From: Halomarina salina
Lineage (GTDB): Archaea > Halobacteriota > Halobacteria > Halobacteriales > Haloarculaceae
Direction of reading: 5' to 3'
NCBI RefSeq assembly: GCF_023074835.1
Contig: NZ_JALLGW010000001.1
Span: forward strand, 558,001-622,000
Length of the DNA stretch: 64,000 nt
Shown here: positions 47,385 through 58,688 of the stretch, piece after piece
How positions within the stretch are numbered: the stretch's first letter is position 1
Layout of the letters: every line of letters starts with the position of its first letter
The notes under the pieces: model-generated
What the model saw: only the letters and a program-made list of their open reading frames with translations
What the model was told of the DNA's origin: nothing
Databases searched by the model: none
Program-made: the position numbers and the translations under genes

Positions 47385-48719
47385 ATGCTCATCAGGGACG
47401 CCCAGTTCGCGGACGGTCGAACCCGCGACGTCCGGGTGCGCGACGGGCGCATCGTCACGGTCGGTCGCAACCTGCAGGAGAACGACTCGCGGGTGGTCGA
47501 GGCCAACGGGAACCTCCTGTTGCCGGGCGTCGTCGACGTCCACGTCCACTTCCGGGAGCCGGGCCACTCGCACAAGGAGACCTGGGCGACCGGCTCTCGA
47601 AGCGCCGCCGCGGGTGGCGTCACCACCGTCGTCGACCAGCCCAACACCGACCCGCCGACGACGACCGGCGCGGCGTTCGACGAGAAGGCGAACCTCGCCG
47701 CGAAGTCGCTCGTCGACTACGGCCTCAACGGCGGCGTCACACCCGACTGGGACCCCGACTCGCTGTTCGAACGCCCGCTGTTCGCGCTCGGCGAGGTGTT
47801 CCTCGCGGACTCCACCGGCGACATGGGCATCGACGCCGACCTGTTCCGCGACGCCCTCGGACGCGCCCGCGACGCCGGCGTGCCCGTCACCGTCCACGCC
47901 GAGGACGCCGACCTGTTCGACGAGAGCGTGCTTCCACGAAGCACGAATGCGAGCGGGGAGCGAAGCGACCCGCGAGCGGCCCGCAGCCGAGAGGACGCCG
48001 ACGCCTGGAGCGCGTTCCGCACCGCCGACGCCGAGATAGCGGCGGTCGAGCGCGCCTGTTCGGTCGCCGAGGACGTCGGGACCTCGATCCACGTCGCTCA
48101 CACCTCCACCCCGGAGGCGGTCGACCACGCTCGTAGCGCGGGGATGACCTGCGAGGTGACGCCACACCACCTGTATCTCTCGCGGGACGACTACGACGAC
48201 CTTGGGACGTTCGGGCGGATGAACCCCCCGCTACGGAGCGAGGAGCGCCGCGCGGCGCTGTTCGACCGCCTCGCCGACGGCACCGTCGACATGGTCGCCA
48301 CGGACCACGCGCCACACACCCGCGAGGAGAAGGACGCGAGCGTCTGGGACGCGCCGAGCGGCGTCCCCGGCGTCGAGACCGCCCTGCCCCTCCTGCTGGA
48401 GTCCGTCCGGCGGGGCGACCTGAGCTACGAACGCGTGCGCGACGTGACCGCCCGGAACCCGGCGCGGGTGTTCGGGCTCGACCGCAAGGGCCGCATCCAC
48501 GAGGGGTACGACGCCGACCTGGTGCTCGTCGACCCGGAGGATAGCCGGGAGATTCGCGGTGCGGACCTCCACTCGAACTGCGACTGGACGCCGTTCGAGG
48601 GGAAGCGAGGGGTGTTCCCGAAGTGGACGATGCTCCGCGGCGAGTTCGTCTACGAGCGCGGCGAGGACGGCGGCGAGGAGCGCTTCGGCGAGGCGAGCGG
48701 GCGGAACGTGCGTGAGTAA
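47385..48719 (+). CDS. pyrC: Dihydroorotase
   Basis: 444 residues, an amidohydrolase TIM barrel. VDVHVHFREPGHSHKE (metal His at 53 and 55), GGVTTVVDQPNTDPPT, VTVHAEDADL, IHVAHTSTPEAV and VATDHAPHTREEK (catalytic Asp) give the full class I dihydroorotase set. It closes carbamoyl-aspartate to dihydroorotate in pyrimidine synthesis. Between residues about 183 and 203 it carries extra sequence (LPRSTNASGERSDPRAARSRE) whose DNA contains GAGCGGGGAGCGAAGCGACCCGC-type repeat; this looks like an in-frame repeat insertion just after HAEDADLFDE. The rest of the enzyme seems intact. Confidence 0.94.
   Translation: MLIRDAQFADGRTRDVRVRDGRIVTVGRNLQENDSRVVEANGNLLLPGVVDVHVHFREPGHSHKETWATGSRSAAAGGVTTVVDQPNTDPPTTTGAAFDEKANLAAKSLVDYGLNGGVTPDWDPDSLFERPLFALGEVFLADSTGDMGIDADLFRDALGRARDAGVPVTVHAEDADLFDESVLPRSTNASGERSDPRAARSREDADAWSAFRTADAEIAAVERACSVAEDVGTSIHVAHTSTPEAVDHARSAGMTCEVTPHHLYLSRDDYDDLGTFGRMNPPLRSEERRAALFDRLADGTVDMVATDHAPHTREEKDASVWDAPSGVPGVETALPLLLESVRRGDLSYERVRDVTARNPARVFGLDRKGRIHEGYDADLVLVDPEDSREIRGADLHSNCDWTPFEGKRGVFPKWTMLRGEFVYERGEDGGEERFGEASGRNVRE
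47931..47995 (+). repeat. GAGCGNAGCGAG repeat inside pyrC
   Basis: GCGGG (47953-47957) and CCCGC (47969-47973) enclose GAGCGAAGCGA, the same loop seen after nfo and the tRNAs. The inserted bases keep the pyrC frame and contain no stop. Confidence 0.7.
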
Positions 48720-48736
48720 CAGTCCGTCGCCGCGTT

Positions 48737-49114
48737 TCAGAGCGCCGTGAGGACGCTCCCGAGGACGGCGACGGCGGCCATCGAGCCAGCGCCAGCACCT
48801 GCGACGCGAGCCATCGCACGGCGCGAGTCCGCTTCCGACCAGTCCGACGCCGTGTCGCGGAGTCGCTGTGCCGACTCGACGCTCTCGCCGAGCAACACCG
48901 ACCCCGACCACCCGAGCGTCCCGAAGCCGAAGACGAGCGCACCGAGTGCGAACGCCGTCGTACTCGCACCACGAGGGTCGTCACTCGTGGCGAGAAGCGC
49001 GAGGTAGAGCACTGCCCCGAGGACCGCCCCGACGACCGCACTTCCGGCGAGCAGTCGGGCGCTGGCCCGGAGATACTGCCGAAGCGCGTCGGTCGAGTCG
49101 AGCGGGTCGGCCAC
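48737..49114 (-). CDS. Small membrane protein after the peptide ABC operon
   Basis: 125 residues from a GTG at 49114, one base after the TGA of the dppC-like gene, so it is probably the last gene of that operon. Three membrane segments (about 20-40, 52-72 and 102-122) flank a soluble stretch SVESAQRLRDTASDWSEADS. A longer start overlapping dppC is possible but less likely. Function unknown; conservation next to peptide transporters would be needed to link it to transport. Confidence 0.65.
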   Translation of the reverse strand: MADPLDSTDALRQYLRASARLLAGSAVVGAVLGAVLYLALLATSDDPRGASTTAFALGALVFGFGTLGWSGSVLLGESVESAQRLRDTASDWSEADSRRAMARVAGAGAGSMAAVAVLGSVLTAL

Positions 49115-49115
49115 G

Positions 49116-50069
49116 TCAGTCGACGGTCTCGCGCATCCGCGGGTCGAGCGCGTCACGCATCCCGTCGCCGAGCAGGTTGAACCCGAGGACGGTCACGGCG
49201 AGGAACAACCCGGGGAAGAACGACAGCCACCACTTGCCGGTGAGCAGGCCGTTCTCGACACCCTGTGCGAGCATGATACCCCACGAGGGCGTCCCCGGTT
49301 CCGCACCGAACCCGAGGAACGACAGCGCGGCGAGGTCGATGATGGCCAGCCCGAAGTTCAGTGTCGACTGGACGGTGACGGGCGCGAGGCAGTTCGGCAG
49401 GACGTGCTTGACGAGCACGCGCGGGTCGGTCGCCCCGAGCGCGACCGTCGCGTCGACGTACTCGTCTTCGAGCACCTTCAGCGCCGCGCCACGGACGACC
49501 CGGGCGAACCGGGGCGTGTAGACGAGCGTGAGGGCGATGACCGCCTTCCAGAGACCCGCGCCGAAGATGGCGACGAGCGCCAGTGCGAGCAGGAGGGAGG
49601 GGAACGCGAGGAACACGTCCATCGTCCGCATGATGACGTTGTCCGTCACGTCGCCGTAGTACGCCGCGAGGATGCCGAGACCGACGCCGAGCAGCGTCGA
49701 GAGACCGACGGTGATGGTGCCGAACTTCAGCGCCAGCCACGCGCCGTACAGCGTCCGCTTGTAGATGTCGCGGGCGGCGGAGTCCGTCCCGAAGATGTCC
49801 GTCAGCAGCCCTTCACCGGCGAGTGCCCCCGGTGGAGCCTTGTTCTGGGCCGACCCGAGCCGGGAGCCGGTGATGGCGCTCAGGTCCGCGCCGAACGGCC
49901 CGGCGACGAACAGGCGAGCGTACAGCGCCGTCACCACCATCCCGACGATGATGACGATGCCGGCGACGGCGAGGCGATTCGAGAGTAGCTGTGAGAGGAA
50001 CGGCGAGGCGCGGAGGCGGTCGAGGAACCCCCGCGAGTCCGCCGTCCTCGTCTGGGTTTCGGCTGCCAT
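49116..50069 (-). CDS. dppC: Peptide/nickel ABC transporter permease (DppC type)
   Basis: 317 residues, six membrane segments. The amino segment (SQLLSNRLAVAGIVIIVGMV) and the EAA loop (GAALKVLEDEYVDATVALGATDPRVLVKHVLPNC) are standard for the second inner-membrane subunit of the DppBC/OppBC family. A mid-protein insert LSAITGSRLGSAQNKAPPG precedes FGTDSAARDIYKRTLYGAW, also typical. It pairs with the DppB-type protein to form the channel. The start overlaps the dppB stop by one base (TAATG). Specificity (peptide, nickel or sugar) is not decided by sequence. Confidence 0.9.
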   Translation of the reverse strand: MAAETQTRTADSRGFLDRLRASPFLSQLLSNRLAVAGIVIIVGMVVTALYARLFVAGPFGADLSAITGSRLGSAQNKAPPGALAGEGLLTDIFGTDSAARDIYKRTLYGAWLALKFGTITVGLSTLLGVGLGILAAYYGDVTDNVIMRTMDVFLAFPSLLLALALVAIFGAGLWKAVIALTLVYTPRFARVVRGAALKVLEDEYVDATVALGATDPRVLVKHVLPNCLAPVTVQSTLNFGLAIIDLAALSFLGFGAEPGTPSWGIMLAQGVENGLLTGKWWLSFFPGLFLAVTVLGFNLLGDGMRDALDPRMRETVD

Positions 50070-51112
50070 TACTGTTGGATACGTGGGTCGAGGTAGCTGT
50101 AGGTGATGTCGACGCCGAGGTTCACGAGCGTGAACAGCAGCGCGAACGTCAGGACGGTGCCCTGCACGAGCGGGTAGTCGGTCGCCCCGATGGCGCTGAC
50201 GAGCATCGTCCCGATACCGCCGATACCGAAGATGGTCTCGGTGAGGACGGCCCCGCCGAGGAGCGTCCCGAACTGGATGCCGATGACGGTGATGACCGGG
50301 ATGAGCGCGTTCCGGAAGCCGTGTTTCATCACCGTTATCTTCGCGCCCTGGCCCTTCGCGCGAGCCGTCCGCATGTAGTCCTGTCTGACCACTTCGAGCA
50401 TCGACGAGCGCATCATCCGCGACAGCAGCGCCATCGAGTAGATGCCGATGACCGCCGCCGGCAGGAACATGTGCTGGACCGCGGAGACGAACGCCTCCCA
50501 GTTCCCCAGCAGGATGGTGTCGACGGTGACCATCCCCGTCAACGGCAGTTCCGTGCCGAGCAGCGTCCACGTCTCGGGCAGGAAGAACTGCGTGCCGATG
50601 CGGCCGCTCGTCGGCAGCCACCCGAGCGTGGTCGCGAACAGCAAGATGAGCAACGGCCCGCTCCAGAAGATGGGGACGGAGATGCCGGCGAGCGCCCCGA
50701 CCCGCGTCAGGTGGTCGGTGACCGTGTCCTGTTTCACCGCCGAGAGCACGCCCAGCGGGATGCCGAACAGGATGCCGAGCACCTGTCCGTACAGGGCGAG
50801 TTCGATGGTGACGGGCAGTCGGTCGACGAGCACCTCACGAACCGGCGTCCCCTTCGCGATCTGGTAGGAGTTGCCGAAGTCGAACTGGATGGCGTCGCCG
50901 AGGAACCGGACGTACTGGACCCAGATGGGGTCGTTCAACCCCAGTTCGGTGCGGACCTGCTGGACCTGCGCCGTCGACGCTCGCTGGCCGACGATGACCT
51001 TCGCCGGGTCGCCGGGCGCGAGGTGCAGGATGGCGAACACGAGTGTCGCGACCCCGAACAGGACGGGGATCAACAGGAGGAGGCGTTGCAGTACGAACCG
51101 CTTAGATACCAT
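50069..51112 (-). CDS. dppB: Peptide/nickel ABC transporter permease (DppB type)
   Basis: 347 residues with six membrane segments. RFVLQRLLLLIPVLFGVATLVFAILHLAPGDPAKVIVGQRAS is the classic DppB opening, and the cytoplasmic EAA loop is MLEVVRQDYMRTARAKGQG. It forms the membrane channel with DppC and receives ATP-driven force from the fused ATPase encoded upstream. It follows the binding-protein gene by 39 bases and overlaps dppC by one base. Confidence 0.92.
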   Translation of the reverse strand: MVSKRFVLQRLLLLIPVLFGVATLVFAILHLAPGDPAKVIVGQRASTAQVQQVRTELGLNDPIWVQYVRFLGDAIQFDFGNSYQIAKGTPVREVLVDRLPVTIELALYGQVLGILFGIPLGVLSAVKQDTVTDHLTRVGALAGISVPIFWSGPLLILLFATTLGWLPTSGRIGTQFFLPETWTLLGTELPLTGMVTVDTILLGNWEAFVSAVQHMFLPAAVIGIYSMALLSRMMRSSMLEVVRQDYMRTARAKGQGAKITVMKHGFRNALIPVITVIGIQFGTLLGGAVLTETIFGIGGIGTMLVSAIGATDYPLVQGTVLTFALLFTLVNLGVDITYSYLDPRIQQ

Positions 51113-51151
51113 TGTGTAACGTGATGAGAGTGAGTCGGTGGTGAGCCGGTA

Positions 51152-52906
51152 CTAGTTCAGCTGGACCGTGTTGAGGTACGGCCCGCCGACGGAGCTGACG
51201 GTGTAGCTGTCCGACGCGACCGCCTGGTTGACGCCACGGAGCGTCTTCGCGTAGTCGATGAACACCCACGGTGCCTCGTCGTGGGCGATCTTCGCGGCGT
51301 CCTGATACAGCGACTTGCGCTGGGCTTCGTCGTAGGTGGACTGGCCCTCCTCGACGAGGTCCATGTAGTCGCTGTTGGCCCACGCCGAGACGCTGAGGGT
51401 GTTGTACCCCTCGGTGTCGAAGCTGACCCAGTCCTGATCTTCCGGAATCTCGCTGCGGTTGACCTGCGGGTGGAGCAGCGCGTAGAAGAAGTTGTCCGGG
51501 TCGGCGTTGTCGGTGTACCAGCCGAGGAAACACGCGTCGTGTTTGCCCTGGTCGGTGTAGTCGAGGTACGAGGAGAACGTCGAGAACTGGTTGATGCTCA
51601 CCTCCAGCCCGACGTCGGCGAGGTCGGATTTGACCTGCTGGGCCGTGTTGACCGGCGACGGGTTGTACCCACGGGGGTTCGAGAACGTCGCGAGTTCGAA
51701 GGAGAAACCGGTCTGACCGGCCTCCTCGAGCAGCGACTGCGCCTTCTCCTTGTCCTGTGGGTACGGGTCGAGACTCTCGTTGTACCCCAGCACGTTCGGC
51801 GGGATGGGCTGGTCGGCCTGCGAGGCGAAGCCCTCGTAGATCTGGTCGACGATGGCCTTCGTGTTGATGGCGTAGCTGATGGCCTGGCGGACCTTCGTGT
51901 TACGGAACGCCTCGAAGCGGTCCATGTTGAACGCCATGTACCCGATGTTGATGCCGTCCTTCTCGGCGAGCGTCGCACTGTTTGCGTTCTGAATCTGCTG
52001 GGACGCCTGCGCACCGATGCCGTCGATGATGTGCGAGTCGCCGTTGAGCACCGACTGTGCGCGCGTCGAGTTGTCCGGGATGGTGTCGAAGATGACCTGT
52101 TCGACGTACGGGCCGTCCCCCCAGTACTCGCCGTTGCGCGTCAACTGGACGCGCTGGTTCGAGGAGTCCATCTGCTCGAAGGTGAACGGACCGGTCCCGA
52201 TGGGGTTGCTCCCGAGTTCGACCTGACTCGCGGGGTCCGCACCCAGCTCCTCGATCTGCTTCTTCGAGAGGACGGAGGAGGCGAACATCGCCAGGTTCCG
52301 CAGGAAGGGAGCGTACTTCTGGGTGAGTTCGAGTTCGAGGTTGTAGTCGTCTTTCGCGTTGACCGAGTCGATCCAGTCGCCCAGGGTGAACGGCCCGTAC
52401 CCCGAGGCGTTCTCGGTGCCGAGGTAGTACTCGTACTCCTCGTCGACGAACCGGCGGAACGTGGCCTCGAAGTCCGCGGCGGTGAACTCCGCGCCGCTGT
52501 GGAACGTGACGCCTTCGCGGAGTTTGAGGGTGGCCGTCGTCCCCTCCAGGTCGTACTCCGTCGCCAACCCGGCTTCGAGTTCGCCGCCGCCACCGGGGAC
52601 GAACTGGATGAGCTGGTTGAACACCTGGTTGGTGACCTTCGCGACTTCGCCGCTGGTCGTCTGCTGTGGGTCGTAGTTCGTCGGGTGGTCACCGCGCGAG
52701 TAGACGAGCGAGCCGCTGGGGTCGACGTCCTCGCCACCACCGCCGTCGCCGGAGCCGTTGCCGCCGCCGTCGCCGTCGCCGTCACCGGAGCCGTTGCCGT
52801 CGTCACCGCCGCCGTCACCACCGAGACAGCCAGCGACGGTGGCGGCCGCCGCCGTACTGCCGGCTACTTTGAGAAACGTACGTCTATCGGTGTCATCATC
52901 GACCAT
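51152..52906 (-). CDS. dppA: Peptide-type ABC substrate-binding lipoprotein
   Basis: 584 residues from the ATG at 52906. DRRTFLKVAGSTAAAATVAGC is a Tat signal with lipobox VAGC. A Gly/Asp-rich linker of about 30 residues follows, with repeated GDGGG units. The solute-binding family 5 fold then begins at GSLVYSRGDHPTNYDPQQT and runs through TLKLREGVTFHSGAEFTAADFEATFRR to PWVFIDYAKTLRGV. It captures the substrate outside the cell for the DppBC channel; family 5 proteins bind peptides, nickel or oligosaccharides. Folding before Tat export is the common haloarchaeal route. Upstream in the operon lies the fused ATPase. Confidence 0.9.
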   Translation of the reverse strand: MVDDDTDRRTFLKVAGSTAAAATVAGCLGGDGGGDDGNGSGDGDGDGGGNGSGDGGGGEDVDPSGSLVYSRGDHPTNYDPQQTTSGEVAKVTNQVFNQLIQFVPGGGGELEAGLATEYDLEGTTATLKLREGVTFHSGAEFTAADFEATFRRFVDEEYEYYLGTENASGYGPFTLGDWIDSVNAKDDYNLELELTQKYAPFLRNLAMFASSVLSKKQIEELGADPASQVELGSNPIGTGPFTFEQMDSSNQRVQLTRNGEYWGDGPYVEQVIFDTIPDNSTRAQSVLNGDSHIIDGIGAQASQQIQNANSATLAEKDGINIGYMAFNMDRFEAFRNTKVRQAISYAINTKAIVDQIYEGFASQADQPIPPNVLGYNESLDPYPQDKEKAQSLLEEAGQTGFSFELATFSNPRGYNPSPVNTAQQVKSDLADVGLEVSINQFSTFSSYLDYTDQGKHDACFLGWYTDNADPDNFFYALLHPQVNRSEIPEDQDWVSFDTEGYNTLSVSAWANSDYMDLVEEGQSTYDEAQRKSLYQDAAKIAHDEAPWVFIDYAKTLRGVNQAVASDSYTVSSVGGPYLNTVQLN

Positions 52907-52971
52907 ACCACACACGGCACATCGTGACTGATAACTCTGCCGGAGTCTGGAAGCGGAAATTAAGCCACAGT

Positions 52972-55605
<2,634 letters not shown>

Positions 55606-55709
55606 ATCCGGCAATGAACGAACGGGAGTAAAGGCGTTTTGGGAGTCCACTGCACGGGTCTGACCCACACATGAGTAACGCGTTTACGTCGCCGGACGCC
55701 ACGGCGAGT

Positions 55710-56228
55710 ATGAACCAGCCACCCGACGGGGAGCGAGACCACCCCCTCGACGGCGTCGCCGACCACTGGGAGGCGGTCATCGACGACATGGCCACGACCG
55801 CCGAGCAGTTGCGCGAGGCGGGTGCCGACGTGGTCGAACTCCACCCCGGAGACATCACGCCGCTCCCGGCACTCGGTGGGTTCGACGTGCTCGTGCCCGA
55901 CGGAGAGTTCGACGCACTTCGCGACGTCGTCGCCGACGCCACGCTCTCGGAGACGGACGTGTTCCAGGCCGAAGCCGCCGGCGTCGTCTTCACCGTCGCG
56001 GTCCTCGCCGCGTCCGACGGGTCCGCGGCGGTCTGCTGTCCGCTGTACTACGACCGCGCCGACGAGGAGGTGACTGCCCTCCACCGGGACGTCACCGACG
56101 ACGGGCCGCTCCGCGTGTTCGTCCGGACGCTGTCGAACGACGAGGCGGTCGGCCTCACGTTCGACGACCCGAGCGTGTTCTTCGACGACACCGAACGGTC
56201 GAGCGACGACCCAGAAGAGACGGCGTGA
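55710..56228 (+). CDS. Conserved haloarchaeal protein (DUF7529-like)
   Basis: 172 residues from the ATG at 55710; an in-frame ATG 39 bases earlier would overlap the divergent promoter, and a GTTTACG box lies about 26 bases before 55710. GVADHWEAVIDDMATTAEQLREAGADVVELHPGDITPL is helical, followed by a beta-rich part (FDVLVPDGEFDAL, VFTVAVLAASDGSAAVCCPLYY). It ends in an acidic tail. I recall it as DUF7529. Convergent with the DUF5806-like gene. Cytoplasmic, function unknown. Confidence 0.65.
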   Translation: MNQPPDGERDHPLDGVADHWEAVIDDMATTAEQLREAGADVVELHPGDITPLPALGGFDVLVPDGEFDALRDVVADATLSETDVFQAEAAGVVFTVAVLAASDGSAAVCCPLYYDRADEEVTALHRDVTDDGPLRVFVRTLSNDEAVGLTFDDPSVFFDDTERSSDDPEETA

Positions 56229-56247
56229 GCCGCGACGACGACTCCGC

Positions 56248-57033
56248 TCAGTTCTCGGCGTCCTCCTCGTCCCGCATCTCGGCGCTCGCCGCCCGCACCT
56301 CGCGCATCACGCTGGAGATGCGCTCTTCGGCCTCCAGTTCCTCCTCGACGCTCAGGTCGACGCCCTCCACTTCGAGGAGGAACTTCGCCACCTCCGTCGA
56401 CTCGTACATCACGTCGTCGAGTTCCTCGGCGGTGAAGAAGTCGCACATCGCGCCGTAGAGGAACGTCGCACCCGCCTTCCGAATCTTGTCCTCGAACGCA
56501 GAGCGCGCCTGATTGACCGCCTGCGGCGTGTAGGTGTCCTCCATGAACGGGACGAGTTCCGGTAAGTTCTCGCCGATCTTCGTCATCTCGACGCCCGTCT
56601 CGGTGCGGAAGTCGGAGCAGAGTCGCGCGATGGCCCACTCGCGGGCCGTGATGTAGGTGCGGTCGCGCAGGAACTTGTTGGCCCGGTCGTACGTCGCGCC
56701 GTCTATCTTCTTGAACCGCGCGTACTTCTGGACGTCTTCGGGGATGTCCCGCTCCTCCTCGACCGCCTCCGGGTCGGGGACGCCGGGTTGTGGCGCTTCG
56801 ACCTCCGCAGCGGTCGGCTCCCGTTCCGCTGGTTCTCGGTCGGTCCGGTCGTCCGTCGAGTCGACCTGCTCGCTCGTCGGTGCTGGCTCGTCCGCCGACT
56901 CGGCCGGGTCGTCCGCCGGGCGGTCCTGCTCGTCGGTGTCCGACTCGGTCGGTCCCGTCGCGTCGACCGGGTCCGACTCCTCGGCCGCGTCGGGGTCGGA
57001 TTCGGGGACGCCGTCGGGCGACTCCTCGCTCAT
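56248..57033 (-). CDS. Conserved haloarchaeal protein (DUF5806-like)
   Basis: 261 residues. The first 85 are disordered and highly acidic (EESDPVDATGPTESDTDEQD and similar). The rest is a helical domain with RDIPEDVQKYARFKKIDGATYDRANKFLRDRTYITAREWAIARLCSDFRTETGVEMTKIGENLPELVPFMEDTYTPQAV-like conserved blocks and two Cys. I recall the family as DUF5806, restricted to haloarchaea. The helix pattern looks like a DNA- or protein-binding module, but no function is known. Convergent with the gene at 55710. Confidence 0.7.
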   Translation of the reverse strand: MSEESPDGVPESDPDAAEESDPVDATGPTESDTDEQDRPADDPAESADEPAPTSEQVDSTDDRTDREPAEREPTAAEVEAPQPGVPDPEAVEEERDIPEDVQKYARFKKIDGATYDRANKFLRDRTYITAREWAIARLCSDFRTETGVEMTKIGENLPELVPFMEDTYTPQAVNQARSAFEDKIRKAGATFLYGAMCDFFTAEELDDVMYESTEVAKFLLEVEGVDLSVEEELEAEERISSVMREVRAASAEMRDEEDAEN

Positions 57034-57223
57034 GTCACGTTCTGGTCGGTGGGGGTGTAAGAGGGTGTCGGCGTCGGCCGCCGACGAGCACCCCGTTCCG
57101 ACGTTGGACGCGGAAACAATCGTCCCCCAGCGATGGCTCAGAGCGTCCGTCGACGGCCACAGTTCATCTGGGAGACAGTTTCGCGCCGGGAGGCTTTTGC
57201 CACCCGAGGGCTACGGGAGACGT

Positions 57224-57592
57224 ATGCGAACGCTCGTGGGCATCGGTGGCAGCGACGACTCCCTGCGGGCGCTCTCGGCCGCGCTGGACCGGGCGCGGGA
57301 GGCGGGCGACGACGTGACGGTGGCCGTCGTCGAGAACCCCGACTCCTCGCTGTCGGTCGAGGAGGTCGAACGACGCGCTCACGAGCAACTCGACGAGCGC
57401 GAGCTGGACGCGTCCGTGCGCATCCTCCGGGGGCACCCCGGCAGCCGCCTCATCGAGGTCGCCGACGGCGAGGGGTTCGACCGCATCGTCCTCGGCGGCG
57501 GCGAGACCAGTCCGCTCGGGAAGATAAACATCGGGAGCATCGCCGAGTTCGTCCTGCTCAACGCGAACACCTCGGTCACGCTCATCCGATGA
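57224..57592 (+). CDS. Usp-like protein overlapping a GNAT gene
   Basis: 122 residues. MRTLVGIGGSDDSLRALSAALDRAREAGDDVTVAVVENP and the final FDRIVLGGGETSPLGKINIGSIAEFVLLNANTSVTLIR show a UspA fold. The nucleotide loop GGGETSPLGKINIGS keeps the G-x-x-G...GS pattern loosely. It is shorter than usual. Its stop overlaps the ATG of the acetyltransferase (ATGA), so they are translated together and may act in one process. Ligand unknown. Confidence 0.8.
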   Translation: MRTLVGIGGSDDSLRALSAALDRAREAGDDVTVAVVENPDSSLSVEEVERRAHEQLDERELDASVRILRGHPGSRLIEVADGEGFDRIVLGGGETSPLGKINIGSIAEFVLLNANTSVTLIR

Positions 57593-58128
57593 CGCCCGAC
57601 CGCATCTACCCCGAGGAACCCGTCGACCGGTTCGAGCGACCGCCCATCTCGTTCGAGGACCGCGACGGCCGCCCGGTGACGGTCCGGGACTACGAGACGA
57701 CCGACGAGGCGTTCGAGTCGCTCGTCGAGATGTACGTCGCCTTCGACCCCGAGGACCGGGCGCAGGGCATCCCGCCGTCGGGCGAGCAGCAGGTCCGGGA
57801 CTGGCTGGGGAACATCCTCGTCGACGACTGCACCAACGTCGTCGCCGTCGTCCCCGACGGTCGGTGTATCGGCCACGCGACGCTCGTCCCCGACGGGTCG
57901 GGAGCCTACGAACTCGCCATCTTCGTCCTCGCCGCGTACCAGGGCGCGGGCATCGGGACGCACCTCATCGAGGCGTTGCTCGGAGCGGGGCAGGAAGCCG
58001 GCATCGAGAAGGTGTGGCTCACCGTCGAGCGCTGGAACCACCCGGCGGTGGCGCTCTACCGGAAGGTCGGCTTCGAGGCCGCCAGCACCGAGAGCTTCGA
58101 GATGGAGATGTCGGTTCGGCTGGGGTGA
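57589..58128 (+). CDS. GNAT-family N-acetyltransferase
   Basis: 179 residues. VTVRDYETTDEAFESLVEMYVAFDPEDRAQGIPP starts a GNAT domain, and AYELAIFVLAAYQGAGIGTHLIEALLGAGQEAGIEKVWLTVERWNHPAVALYRKVGFEA contains the acetyl-CoA loop QGAGIG and the final NxxAxxLYxKxGF pattern. It would transfer an acetyl group to an amine on a small molecule or protein terminus. Coupled to the Usp-like gene upstream by a four-base overlap. Confidence 0.88.
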   Translation: MTPDRIYPEEPVDRFERPPISFEDRDGRPVTVRDYETTDEAFESLVEMYVAFDPEDRAQGIPPSGEQQVRDWLGNILVDDCTNVVAVVPDGRCIGHATLVPDGSGAYELAIFVLAAYQGAGIGTHLIEALLGAGQEAGIEKVWLTVERWNHPAVALYRKVGFEAASTESFEMEMSVRLG

Positions 58129-58156
58129 GCGGCGACGGTCGACCGGTCGCGGAGAG

Positions 58157-58537
58157 TCAGACCGACAGCACCGGCTGTTTCGCGTACTGGAGGACGTAGC
58201 CCGCCGCTTTCCCGAGGAGTTCGGAGGGCTGTTCTCGGGGGATGACGATGAAGTCCGCGCCGACGTCCTCGCTCGCGTCGAGGACGACGCTGCCGGGGTG
58301 GTGGGTGAGCGCCGAGGTGGTGAACCCGTACGCCGAGGAGTGACGGACGGGCACGTCGCCTGTGAGCATCTCGGTCGCCACCATCATCTCCTCGGTGTGG
58401 CTCTCGTCGTCCCGGTCGAGGATGTACAGCGCGTGCACGCCGCCGTCGTAGCGTTCGGCGACCGCGACGGCCACCTCGACGGCGCGCGACGACAGCGGGC
58501 TCCCATCGACCGGAACGAGCACCGTCTCCACGTCCAT
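58157..58537 (-). CDS. Universal stress protein (UspA family)
   Basis: 126 residues from the ATG at 58537. VETVLVPVDGSPLSSRAVEVAVAVAERYDG is the Usp start; GADFIVIPREQPSELLGKAAGYVLQYAKQPVLSV is the end. The usual G-x-x-G-x(9)-G-S/T is altered to PREQPSELLGKAAG, so nucleotide binding may be lost or changed. It is convergent with the GNAT gene and divergent from the next Usp gene, giving three Usp genes within 2 kb. Confidence 0.8.
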   Translation of the reverse strand: MDVETVLVPVDGSPLSSRAVEVAVAVAERYDGGVHALYILDRDDESHTEEMMVATEMLTGDVPVRHSSAYGFTTSALTHHPGSVVLDASEDVGADFIVIPREQPSELLGKAAGYVLQYAKQPVLSV

Positions 58538-58688
58538 ACCGACCCCTCCGCGAGCGAGAGCAAAAACCCTCGGGGAACGCTGCCACGCAGACGACGGACC
58601 GCTCGGAACCCGCCCGGACCACCGAGCAGTCGGGACTGCTCGCGCCGCGACCATCGGTTATTAGCCGTCGCACCGCACAGGGTCGGGT

